64,000 nucleotides of DNA from Pontixanthobacter aquaemixtae (GTDB lineage Bacteria > Pseudomonadota > Alphaproteobacteria > Sphingomonadales > Sphingomonadaceae), in assembly GCF_009827395.1 (NCBI RefSeq), contig NZ_WTYX01000002.1:620001-684000 (forward strand), written 5' to 3'. Below the pieces are notes generated by a model, which was not told where the DNA came from, made no database searches, and worked only from the letters and a program-made list of their open reading frames with translations. Positions 38,911 through 46,369 of this stretch are shown in pieces. The position numbers and the translations under genes were made by a program. Positions within the stretch are counted from its first letter, which is position 1. Every line of letters begins with the position of its first letter.

Positions 38911-39078
38911 ATGATTGACTATTTCGCCCTCGCTATGACGCATGGATTGATCCTGCTTGCGCTTATTCGCATTGCGGGCAAGGCCGAACTGGATCGGGAA
39001 CCTGAACTGGATCGCGATCGCAAATTCGGCCGATCCGGCCGCGCGTCTCCGCAGGGTCAGGGCGCCGACGATGCTTGA
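38911..39078 (+). CDS. Small single-pass membrane protein upstream of the glycan ligase
   Basis: A 55-aa frame with one hydrophobic segment (MIDYFALAMTHGLILLALIR) followed by a charged tail ELDREPELDRDRKFGR and a Gly/Ser-rich end. Its stop overlaps the ligase start by eight bases (ATGCTTGA), suggesting translational coupling. I do not know the family, but the pattern of a hydrophobic helix with a polar cytoplasmic tail is convincing. No strong Shine-Dalgarno is seen. An upstream GATAAT (38893-38898) could be a -10 box. It might tune or stabilise the ligase. Confidence 0.55.
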   Translation: MIDYFALAMTHGLILLALIRIAGKAELDREPELDRDRKFGRSGRASPQGQGADDA

Positions 39079-40465
39079 TCTCGCGCTGTTCGGCTTCATT
39101 CTGCTGGTGATCGCGATCGGCTTTCGCAGGCCGTTCGTATGGGTGCTCGCCTATCTTTATGTCGACATTCTGGCTCCGGGGAAAATGGGCTATACGATCA
39201 TGCCCGCAATCCAGATATCGCTCATTACATTTTGCGCGGCCTTTGCCGGGTGGATGATCGCGGACCCCAAGAAGGGCGCGCGCTTCACACTGCGGCAGGG
39301 CATCATGGTGGCGCTGCTGTTCTATTGCTGGTGGACCACATCCAATGCCGATTTCCCGGTTGAAGCGGGCGAGAAATGGGAATGGGTTTGGAAAGCGATG
39401 TTCTTTGCAATTTTCCTGCCGCTGACCATTACCACCAAGCTCCGGTTGGAGAGCGCGCTGCTGGTGATGCTGCTCAGCGTGGCGGCGATTGTTATCAGCG
39501 CCGGGATAAAGATTGTGCTTGGCGGCGGCGGCTATGAAAACAAGCTGTTCTTCGTAAACGACAATAGCGGCATCTACGAAAGTTCGACGCTGGCGACTGT
39601 CGCCATTTGTAGCATTCCGATCATAATCTGGTTCACCAAACACGGCACAATCTTTCCGCCCGATTGGCGGGTCAAGCTGTTTGCAGTAGCGCTGATATTC
39701 GCCTGTCTGCTTATTCCCGTCGGCACCGAAGCGCGTACCGGTCTGGTCTGTATCGCGGCTTTGATGATGTTGGCGCTGCGCGATGTGAAGCGGCGGCTGA
39801 CCTTCATTGTTGCAGGCGCCACGATGGTATTCGTTGCGCTGCCGTTCCTCCCGCAAAGCTATTACGAACGGATGGCGACGCTTGGCAGCACCGATGGCGA
39901 CGAGTCTGCTTCAACGCGCCTGGCCGTTTGGGGCTGGACGCTCGAATATGCTGCAGAAAACCCGACCGGTGGCGGCTTTGATGCCTTCCGCGGCAACAGG
40001 TTCACCTATGATCTTCCGGTGCGGCAGGAACAGGGCAACACCACCGCTGTCGAATATCAGGAAGTGGTTGATGAAGGCCGCGCCTACCATTCGGCTGTTT
40101 TCGAAATGCTGGGCGAACAGGGCTGGCCGGGATTGTTCCTGTGGCTGTGGCTCCATGCTCTGGGCCTGTGGCACATGGAACGGATCCGGCGGAAATGGCG
40201 CAAGAAGCAAGGCAATGGATTGGCGGATGGCGAAGAATGGGTCGCGCCGCTCGCAACCGCGCTGCAATATGCGCAGATCATCTACCTGATCGGATCGCTG
40301 TTCCAGGGCATTGCCTACCAACCCTATGTGCTGATGCTGATCGGCCTGCAATGTGCATTGTGGAGCTATTGCAAACGGCTCGATTCGGCGGCGATCGCCA
40401 AGACGCGCGCGGGGTTGGAGGATCGCAAGCCTGCGCTCGACGCCGCCTCTCCTGCGATGCCGTAA
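39071..40465 (+). CDS. Putative O-glycosylation ligase, exosortase A system-associated
   Basis: A 464-aa polytopic inner-membrane protein with about ten to twelve spans and a large periplasmic loop, matching the Wzy/O-antigen-ligase-like family tied to exosortase A (TIGR03097 type). It begins MLDLALFGFILLVIAIGFRR. The ligase-like core is GTEARTGLVCIAALMMLALR, and the loop contains RLAVWGWTLEYAAENPTGGG and YHSAVFEMLGEQGWPGLFLW. It probably joins lipid-linked sugars to protein or polymer at the membrane. The start at 39071 follows CAGGG and overlaps the small membrane protein; longer in-frame starts have no support. Confidence 0.9.
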   Translation: MLDLALFGFILLVIAIGFRRPFVWVLAYLYVDILAPGKMGYTIMPAIQISLITFCAAFAGWMIADPKKGARFTLRQGIMVALLFYCWWTTSNADFPVEAGEKWEWVWKAMFFAIFLPLTITTKLRLESALLVMLLSVAAIVISAGIKIVLGGGGYENKLFFVNDNSGIYESSTLATVAICSIPIIIWFTKHGTIFPPDWRVKLFAVALIFACLLIPVGTEARTGLVCIAALMMLALRDVKRRLTFIVAGATMVFVALPFLPQSYYERMATLGSTDGDESASTRLAVWGWTLEYAAENPTGGGFDAFRGNRFTYDLPVRQEQGNTTAVEYQEVVDEGRAYHSAVFEMLGEQGWPGLFLWLWLHALGLWHMERIRRKWRKKQGNGLADGEEWVAPLATALQYAQIIYLIGSLFQGIAYQPYVLMLIGLQCALWSYCKRLDSAAIAKTRAGLEDRKPALDAASPAMP

Positions 40466-40472
40466 CGGCAGG

Positions 40473-40489
40473 TTGACGTTTACGGAAAC
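40473..40489 (+). promoter_or_regulatory. Promoter element upstream of the MaoC hydratase
   Basis: TTGACGTTTACGGAAAC lies 70 bases before the start codon and differs from the phaB upstream element (19219-19234) only by one inserted base and one substitution. It also resembles the TTGACGTTTACG half of LiuR-type (MerR family) acyl-CoA-catabolism operators as I remember them. The TTGACG could instead be an ordinary -35 box. Confidence 0.33.
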
Positions 40490-40557
40490 CTCGTTGCGCT
40501 AGGCTCCGATATGCTCCATGGTGCGCTGCAAGATCACGCATTCAGATGGAGAGATTT

Positions 40558-41007
40558 ATGACCCCTCAGGATATCGCAGCCAAGGTTGGCGAAGTCATCG
40601 GCACCAGCGAATGGGTCGAGATGACCCAGGACAAGGTGAACATGTTCGCCGATGCCACCGGCGATCACCAGTTCATCCATATCGACGAAGAAAAAGCCAA
40701 AATGACGCCGTTTGGCGGCACCATTGTGCATGGCTTCATGACCTTGTCGATGATCCCCTATCTGGGCGCAAACAGCTCGACTCCCAAGATCGATGGCGTC
40801 AAAATGGGTGTGAACTATGGCGGCAACAAAACCCGCTTCATCAGCCCTGTCCGCGTCGGCAAGCGCATCCGCGGTCACTGGAAACTGCTGGAAATGAACG
40901 AAAAACGCCCAGGCCAATGGCAGCAGACTTGCGAGATCACGATCGAGATCGAAGGCGAAGAAAAGCCAGCGCTGATCTGCGAATGGATCACCCAGATTTT
41001 CGTATAA
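40558..41007 (+). CDS. MaoC family (R)-specific enoyl-CoA hydratase-like dehydratase
   Basis: A 149-aa single hotdog-fold protein. The hydratase catalytic Asp/His motif is clear: MFADATGDHQFIHIDEEKA near 33-50, followed by GTIVHGFMTLSMIPYL. The C-terminal strand contains GQWQQTCEITIEIEG. It probably hydrates or dehydrates a short to medium enoyl/3-hydroxyacyl-CoA; NodN-like proteins are an alternative name. The ATG at 40558 is chosen because GGAGAG lies directly upstream; an ATG at 40546 has no such site. It precedes a thiolase by 52 bases on the same strand and may share its promoter. Confidence 0.9.
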   Translation: MTPQDIAAKVGEVIGTSEWVEMTQDKVNMFADATGDHQFIHIDEEKAKMTPFGGTIVHGFMTLSMIPYLGANSSTPKIDGVKMGVNYGGNKTRFISPVRVGKRIRGHWKLLEMNEKRPGQWQQTCEITIEIEGEEKPALICEWITQIFV

Positions 41008-41059
41008 TCCTCCTCCCCCAGGGATTAATTCGAACCACAAATAATTTAAGGAGTTCGCC

Positions 41060-42238
41060 ATGCGCGACGCAGTAATCGTATCCACCGCCCGTACCCCCAT
41101 TGGCCGCGCCTATAAGGGCGGCTTCAACGCCACACCGGGCGCAACACTCGGGTCCTATTCGCTGGCACCGGCAATTGAGCGCGCTGGCATCGACGCCGGC
41201 GAGATTGACGACGTTGTTTGGGGCACGGTTCTCACCCAAGGCACCCAGGCAGGCAATATCGCCCGTCAGGTCGCGCTGCGTGCGGGCTGTCCTGTCAGCG
41301 TCGCTGCGCAAACCATCGACCGCCAATGCTCATCGGGCCTGATGGCGATTGCGACCGCGGCGAAGCAAATCGTGGTCGACAATATGGATATCGTTGTTGG
41401 CGGCGGTCAGGATTCGATCTCGATGGTCCAGACCCCGGAAATGCGCGTTGCGCCCGATCCGTCGCTGATCGCAATGCACAAAGACGTCTATATGCCGATG
41501 CTCGGCACCGCTGAGACGGTGGCTGCGCGCTATGGCATCAGCCGTGAAGCGCAGGATGAATATGCGCTCCAGTCGCAGCAGCGCACCGCGGCTGCACAGG
41601 AAGCCGGCAAGTTCGATGATGAAATCGTTCCTGTCACCACCACCATGGCGGTGAAAGACAAGGAAACCGGCGAAATATCGATGGTTGAAACCACCATCAC
41701 CAAAGACGAAGGCAACCGCCCTTCAACCACGCTTGAAGGCCTGTCATCGCTCAACCCGGTAATGGGCCCTGATGCGGTGATCACCGCGGGCAACGCGTCG
41801 CAGCTTTCCGACGGTTCGTCGGCATCGATCCTGATGGAAGCGTCTGTCGCCGAGAAGAAAGGCCTTCAGCCGCTGGGCCGCTATGTCGGCATGGCTGTTG
41901 CCGGCACAGAGCCTGACGAAATGGGCATTGGCCCGATCTACGCGATTCCGAAATTGCTTGAGCAAACCGGTATCAAGCAGGACGAAGTCGGATTGTGGGA
42001 ACTGAACGAGGCATTTGCCGTGCAAGTCCTCTATTGCCGCGACAAGCTGGGCATCGACAACGAGATTCTGAACGTCAATGGCGGCTCGATCTCGATCGGC
42101 CACCCTTACGGTATGACCGGCGCACGCTGCGCTGGCCACGCGCTGATCGAAGGCAAGCGCCGCGGTGCTAAGTATGTGGTTGTCACCATGTGCGTCGGCG
42201 GCGGCATGGGCGCAGCGGGAATGTTCGAGGTTCTCTAG
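41060..42238 (+). CDS. Acetyl-CoA C-acyltransferase (thiolase)
   Basis: A 392-aa thiolase with both cysteines and the other family motifs: [15 protein letters not shown] (nucleophile near 91), [29 protein letters not shown] and [18 protein letters not shown] (second cysteine). It either degrades 3-ketoacyl-CoA or condenses acetyl-CoA. The GHPYGMTG variant of GHPIGxSG is more usual in degradative/branched-acid thiolases than in PhaA, so the exact substrate is open. TTTAAGGAG precedes the ATG. A strong terminator follows, so the hydratase-thiolase pair forms the whole transcript. Confidence 0.94.
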   Translation: MRDAVIVSTARTPIGRAYKGGFNATPGATLGSYSLAPAIERAGIDAGEIDDVVWGTVLTQGTQAGNIARQVALRAGCPVSVAAQTIDRQCSSGLMAIATAAKQIVVDNMDIVVGGGQDSISMVQTPEMRVAPDPSLIAMHKDVYMPMLGTAETVAARYGISREAQDEYALQSQQRTAAAQEAGKFDDEIVPVTTTMAVKDKETGEISMVETTITKDEGNRPSTTLEGLSSLNPVMGPDAVITAGNASQLSDGSSASILMEASVAEKKGLQPLGRYVGMAVAGTEPDEMGIGPIYAIPKLLEQTGIKQDEVGLWELNEAFAVQVLYCRDKLGIDNEILNVNGGSISIGHPYGMTGARCAGHALIEGKRRGAKYVVVTMCVGGGMGAAGMFEVL

Positions 42239-42282
42239 AACCCCATTCCAGGCTCGCAAACGCGAACTTGCCAAACCAAACG

Positions 42283-42322
42283 AAGCGGCCCATTCTCCGG
42301 CGCAGGAGGATGGGCCGCTTTG
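42283..42322 (+). terminator. Intrinsic terminator after thiolase
   Basis: AAGCGGCCCATTCTCC (42283-42298) pairs with GGAGGATGGGCCGCTT (42305-42320), with a single G-U pair and a six-base loop. Only a short T-run follows, but the 16-bp stem is strong. It lies immediately before the DUF4126 start codon and could also affect that gene's translation. Confidence 0.75.
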
Positions 42323-42328
42323 GGTATA

Positions 42329-42931
42329 ATGGAAATTATCGGAATTGCTGGCAGCGTCAGCTTGCTGTCCGGTTGGCGGCTCTATTTGTCGGTGCTGGCA
42401 ACGGGCATTGCGATGCGCGCGGGCGTGGTGCCATTGCCCGAACATCTGGAAAGCTTGCAAGTGCTGGCCAACCCATGGGTGATGGGCGCCGCGGGCATTG
42501 CGGCCATTTGCGAATTTTTCGCCGACAAGGTGATGTGGCTCGACAGCATCTGGGACACGATCCACACGCTGGTTCGCCCGGTTGGCGGCGCATTGCTCGC
42601 GCTGGCGATTGTCGATCCATCGGACCCGGCCACGCAGGTTATTGCCTTCATTCTCGGCGGCGGCGGAGCTTTGCTGGCGCATGGCGGCAAGGCCGGTGCG
42701 CGCGCGGTGGTCAATACCAGCCCGGAACCGGTTTCGAATATGGCAGTCTCTACCGCAGAAGATGTGGCGACAGTGGGGCTGCTCTACGCCGCCTATGAAT
42801 ACCCCTATTGGGCGGCAGGAATCGCCATTGTGTTGCTGGCCTTAACAGTGTGGCTGCTGATGCTGGCGCGGCGGATCATCAAACAGATTTTCAGTTTCGG
42901 ACAGACGCCGAAGGAACTGCCGCCCGAATAG
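42329..42931 (+). CDS. DUF4126 domain membrane protein
   Basis: A 200-aa polytopic membrane protein of the DUF4126 family. Conserved stretches are SLLSGWRLYLSVLATGIAMR, EHLESLQVLANPWVMGAAG, EFFADKVMWLDSIWDTIHTL, RPVGGALLALAIVDPSDP and KAGARAVVNTSPEP. The function is unknown. The start at 42329 lies nine bases after the terminator stem, with no good ribosome-binding site in between; an in-frame TTG at 42320 is possible. The stop is three bases from the end of the convergent phaZ gene. Confidence 0.86.
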   Translation: MEIIGIAGSVSLLSGWRLYLSVLATGIAMRAGVVPLPEHLESLQVLANPWVMGAAGIAAICEFFADKVMWLDSIWDTIHTLVRPVGGALLALAIVDPSDPATQVIAFILGGGGALLAHGGKAGARAVVNTSPEPVSNMAVSTAEDVATVGLLYAAYEYPYWAAGIAIVLLALTVWLLMLARRIIKQIFSFGQTPKELPPE

Positions 42932-42934
42932 CAA

Positions 42935-44170
42935 TCACCCGTGCTCGGCAATAAATTCTTCGACCACCGGCGCGATCTTGGTGCGCCATTTGCTGCCGTT
43001 GAAAATTCCGTAATGGCCCGCACCTTCGGCCATATAGTACCGCTTCTTCTTCTCGCTTAGCTTGTCCGCCAGCTTGAGCGCCGCCTTGGTCTGGCCGAGG
43101 CCCGAAATATCGTCCCGTTCGCCCTCGATCGCCAAAATCGCGGTGTCGGTGATTTCGTGCAGATCGACCACTTTCCCGCGATGGACGAAAGTCCCGTTGG
43201 GGATAGAGTGTTTCTGGAACACTTCTTCGACCGTTTGCAGATAGAATTCCGCGGTCATATCGCAGACCGAGCGATATTCGTCGTAGAAGTCCTTGGTGTT
43301 CTGGGCGCTGTCATCATCGCCTTTGATCAGATGCTTGAACATCTCGTAATGGCTCAGCATGTGGCTGCCCAGATTCATGCTCATAAACCCGGCAAGCTGC
43401 AGGAAACCGGGGTAAACCCGGCGTCCGGCCCCCTTATATTGCATCGGAACCGTTGCGATCACCGTTTCGCGGAACCACGCAATCGGGCGCTCCATTGCCA
43501 GATCGTTCACCGTGGTCGGGCTTTCGCGCGTATCGATTGGCCCGCCCATCATGGTCAAAGTCTTGGGGGTACATTTATGGCCATCGCGATTCATGATCGC
43601 GGTTGCGGCAAAGGCGGGAACTGACGGCTGGCAAACGGCCATCATATGCGCGCCGCCTTTTTTGCCTTGGGGCCCGATAAATTCCATGAATTCAATCAGG
43701 TAATCCATGTAATCGTCGAGATCGAATGTGCCTTCGCTGGCCGGGACCATTTTTGCGTCGGCCCAATCGGTGATGTATACTTCATAATGGTCGATCATCC
43801 GTTCGACCGTACCGCGCAGCAGGGTTGCATAATGCCCGCTCATCGGCGCGACGATCAGCAATTTGGCCGCATCTTCGGGCAGATCTTCGCGCACGAAGCG
43901 CAGCAGATCGCCGAACGGCTTGGTCATCACGCGCGATTCGGTAACGGCGAATTCCTCGCCATCGACGGTGACAGTTTCGATACCGAATTCCGGCTTGCCA
44001 TAGGGCGCGGCCGCATGGGCAAAGACTTCCAGCGCAGAGGCCATTTGCGGGCCCATTCCCATATATCCCAGAGGCAGGCTGGGGTTTGACAGCATCTCGG
44101 CCCCGATAGAGGCCCAAGCGCTTGCGCTGGACAGCCATGCGCGCTGCATTTCGTAGGCGTTATAAAGCAA
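42935..44170 (-). CDS. phaZ: Intracellular polyhydroxyalkanoate depolymerase
   Basis: A 411-aa alpha/beta-hydrolase that mobilises intracellular polyhydroxybutyrate granules. The N-terminus LYNAYEMQRAWLSSASAWAS fits the family, as do MSGHYATLLRGTVERMIDHYEVYITDW and the C-terminal EGAGHYGIFNGSKWR with the catalytic His. The nucleophile position holds Cys180 in MAVCQPSVPA, as in Ralstonia PhaZ1 (Cys183), rather than the serine of a classical lipase box. The start is TTG at 44170, with AGGGG seven bases upstream; an ATG at 44224 would add an unrelated N-terminus. It pairs functionally with phaB. Confidence 0.92.
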   Translation of the reverse strand: MLYNAYEMQRAWLSSASAWASIGAEMLSNPSLPLGYMGMGPQMASALEVFAHAAAPYGKPEFGIETVTVDGEEFAVTESRVMTKPFGDLLRFVREDLPEDAAKLLIVAPMSGHYATLLRGTVERMIDHYEVYITDWADAKMVPASEGTFDLDDYMDYLIEFMEFIGPQGKKGGAHMMAVCQPSVPAFAATAIMNRDGHKCTPKTLTMMGGPIDTRESPTTVNDLAMERPIAWFRETVIATVPMQYKGAGRRVYPGFLQLAGFMSMNLGSHMLSHYEMFKHLIKGDDDSAQNTKDFYDEYRSVCDMTAEFYLQTVEEVFQKHSIPNGTFVHRGKVVDLHEITDTAILAIEGERDDISGLGQTKAALKLADKLSEKKKRYYMAEGAGHYGIFNGSKWRTKIAPVVEEFIAEHG

Positions 44171-44216
44171 TGCGGATCCCCTGCGACAAAGTGGATTGGG
44201 CCTTTTCGGTCCGATA

Positions 44217-44231
44217 TTGTGCAATGCAACA
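44217..44231 (-). promoter_or_regulatory. Candidate operator upstream of phaZ
   Basis: TTGTGCAATGCAACA contains the symmetric core TGCA-A-TGCA (44220-44228), about 50 bases before the phaZ start. TGC...GCA dyads are the kind of site bound by PhaR-type PHA regulators in alphaproteobacteria. The assignment is tentative. Confidence 0.28.
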
Positions 44232-44342
44232 TGACGCGGAAAGCGCCGCAGCGCAACGTATCATTTGGGGTTGTGCCACTTTGCCCGTGTTTTGTGGTGG
44301 CCAGCGGTAGCTTTTGCTCGCTGGAATACCTATTTCGGCCCC

Positions 44343-46208
44343 ATGGACGCGGATCAGAACTCTCCCGAACTTGCCGGATCGCGCGCGTCAGGCCCGCTTT
44401 TCGGGCGCAAGAAGGATAAAAAGGGCAAGGATAAGAACCGCGATCCCAAACCGGCCAAGACGCTTGGCCCGCTCAAGATGATATGGGCAGAACTGGCCAA
44501 ATATCCCAGCAAGGTTTTGCTTGCCTTCATTGCGCTGATCATCACCGCGGCTGCAACGCTGGCCATCCCGGCCGGCTTCAAGCTCATAATCGATGATGGA
44601 TTTGCTAGTGGCGGCGATCCCGCGCGGATCGGCATGCTGTTCAAAGGGTTGCTGGCGGTTGTCGGCGTTCTTGCAGTGGGGACTGCCCTGCGTTTCTATT
44701 TCGTGAGCTGGCTCGGTGAACGGGTCGTCGCAGACATCAGGCTGAAGGTGCAGAACAACCTGTTGCGCCTTGCGCCCGGTTTTTACGAAGAAAACAGCCC
44801 GAGCGAAATCGCCAGCAGGATGACAGCCGATACGGGTCTGATCGAACAGGTGGTGGGGACCACAGTATCGGTGGCTCTGCGCAATACGCTGATGGGGATT
44901 GGTGGCACGGCTTACCTGTTCTACCTCGCGCCGCAGCTGACCATCGGACTGGTGATAGCCATTCCCCTGATCATGCTGCCGATCATGTATTTCGGGCGGC
45001 GCGTTCGCAATGTCTCGCGCACCAGTCAGGATCGGGTCGCCGATGTTGGCTCCATGGTGGCGGAAACGCTGGGCGCGATGAAAGTGGTTCAGGCTTTCAA
45101 TCAGGAGCATCGCGAAACCGGCCGCTTTCAGGATGCGGTCGAACTGATTTTCAAAGTGGCCAAGAAACGCATTCTGCTGCGCGCATTGATGACGTCCATC
45201 ATCATCCTGTTTATCTTCGGATCGGTTACGATGATTATGTGGCGCGGCGCGCTGGGCGTGTCGACCGGCGAGATTAGCGGCGGAACAATCTTCGCCTTTG
45301 TCTTCACCGGTGGTCTGGTGGCCGGCGCCTTTGGCTCACTGACAGAGGTCTATGGTGATTTGCTGCGCGGGGCAGGCGCGGCAAGCCGTTTGAACGAGCT
45401 GCTGACAGCGAAACCGGCCATTGCCGCTCCCGAACGGCCGCAGGCTTTGCCCCAGCCACCGCGCGGCAGCCTGTCGTTCAGAAATGTCACTTTCCGTTAT
45501 CCCACGCGGCTCGAAAAGGCTGCGCTCAAGGACTTCAATCTCGAGGTCGAGCCGGGCGAGACGGTTGCGATTGTCGGCCCGTCCGGAGGGGGAAAATCGA
45601 CGATCTTCCAGCTTGTCGAGCGGTTTTACGATCCCCAAGCGGGATCAATCCGCATTGATGGCGTGCCCTTGACCAGCGCCGATCCCGCAGAAATCCGCAA
45701 GCGAACCGCGTTGGTGCCGCAGGAAGGAACGCTCTTTTCCGCCAATGCCCGCGACAATTTGCGTTATGGCAATTGGGAGGCGAGCGACGATCAGATCTGG
45801 GAGGCGGCGCGCGCTGCCAATGCGGAGAAATTCCTTCGTGACCTGCCCCAAGGTCTGGATACCTATCTTGGCGAAAGCGGGACGCGGCTTTCGGGCGGGC
45901 AGAAACAGCGGATTGCCATCGCCCGCGCATTGCTGCGCGATGCGCCGATCCTGTTGCTAGACGAAGCGACCAGCGCGCTCGACGCGGAAAGCGAACAATT
46001 GGTCCAGCAAGCGCTGGACCGGTTGATGGAAAGCCGCACCACTCTGGTCATTGCCCACCGCCTTGCAACCGTGCGTGCTGCCGACCGGATTGTGGTGTTG
46101 GAAGCGGGCCGGATAATCGAACAGGGCACCCATGCTGAATTGTCCGATGCGGGCGGGCTCTACAGCCGTCTTGCCGCGCTGCAATTCGGATCAACCGAGG
46201 CTGCCTGA
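44343..46208 (+). CDS. MsbA-like ABC exporter (fused permease/ATPase)
   Basis: A 621-aa half-transporter. A charged Lys-rich N-terminal tail (about 1-45) precedes six membrane spans (about 60-350) and an ATPase domain. Walker A is IVGPSGGGKSTIFQLVERF near 410, the Q-loop LVPQEGTLFSANARDNLRYG, the signature LSGGQKQRIAIARALL near 515 and Walker B ILLLDEATSALD. It resembles the MsbA-related group (TIGR02204 type), so a lipid or glycolipid flippase role is plausible. The ATG at 44343 begins MDADQNSPELAG; its ribosome-binding site is weak. It is divergent from phaZ across 172 bases. Confidence 0.92.
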   Translation: MDADQNSPELAGSRASGPLFGRKKDKKGKDKNRDPKPAKTLGPLKMIWAELAKYPSKVLLAFIALIITAAATLAIPAGFKLIIDDGFASGGDPARIGMLFKGLLAVVGVLAVGTALRFYFVSWLGERVVADIRLKVQNNLLRLAPGFYEENSPSEIASRMTADTGLIEQVVGTTVSVALRNTLMGIGGTAYLFYLAPQLTIGLVIAIPLIMLPIMYFGRRVRNVSRTSQDRVADVGSMVAETLGAMKVVQAFNQEHRETGRFQDAVELIFKVAKKRILLRALMTSIIILFIFGSVTMIMWRGALGVSTGEISGGTIFAFVFTGGLVAGAFGSLTEVYGDLLRGAGAASRLNELLTAKPAIAAPERPQALPQPPRGSLSFRNVTFRYPTRLEKAALKDFNLEVEPGETVAIVGPSGGGKSTIFQLVERFYDPQAGSIRIDGVPLTSADPAEIRKRTALVPQEGTLFSANARDNLRYGNWEASDDQIWEAARAANAEKFLRDLPQGLDTYLGESGTRLSGGQKQRIAIARALLRDAPILLLDEATSALDAESEQLVQQALDRLMESRTTLVIAHRLATVRAADRIVVLEAGRIIEQGTHAELSDAGGLYSRLAALQFGSTEAA

Positions 46209-46369
46209 TCGGCGGCCACTGCGCGCAGAAACGCTTGCTCGCAGCGGCTATTTTCGACAAAGTTGCAATTGAAACCGATGAAGGGCGCCACAGCGCGGCG
46301 GTGCCCAGTATGACATCGGAGTCGCACAGCCCGCCAACAGGGGCCACCGCGCAATGGGAGCAATGACTG

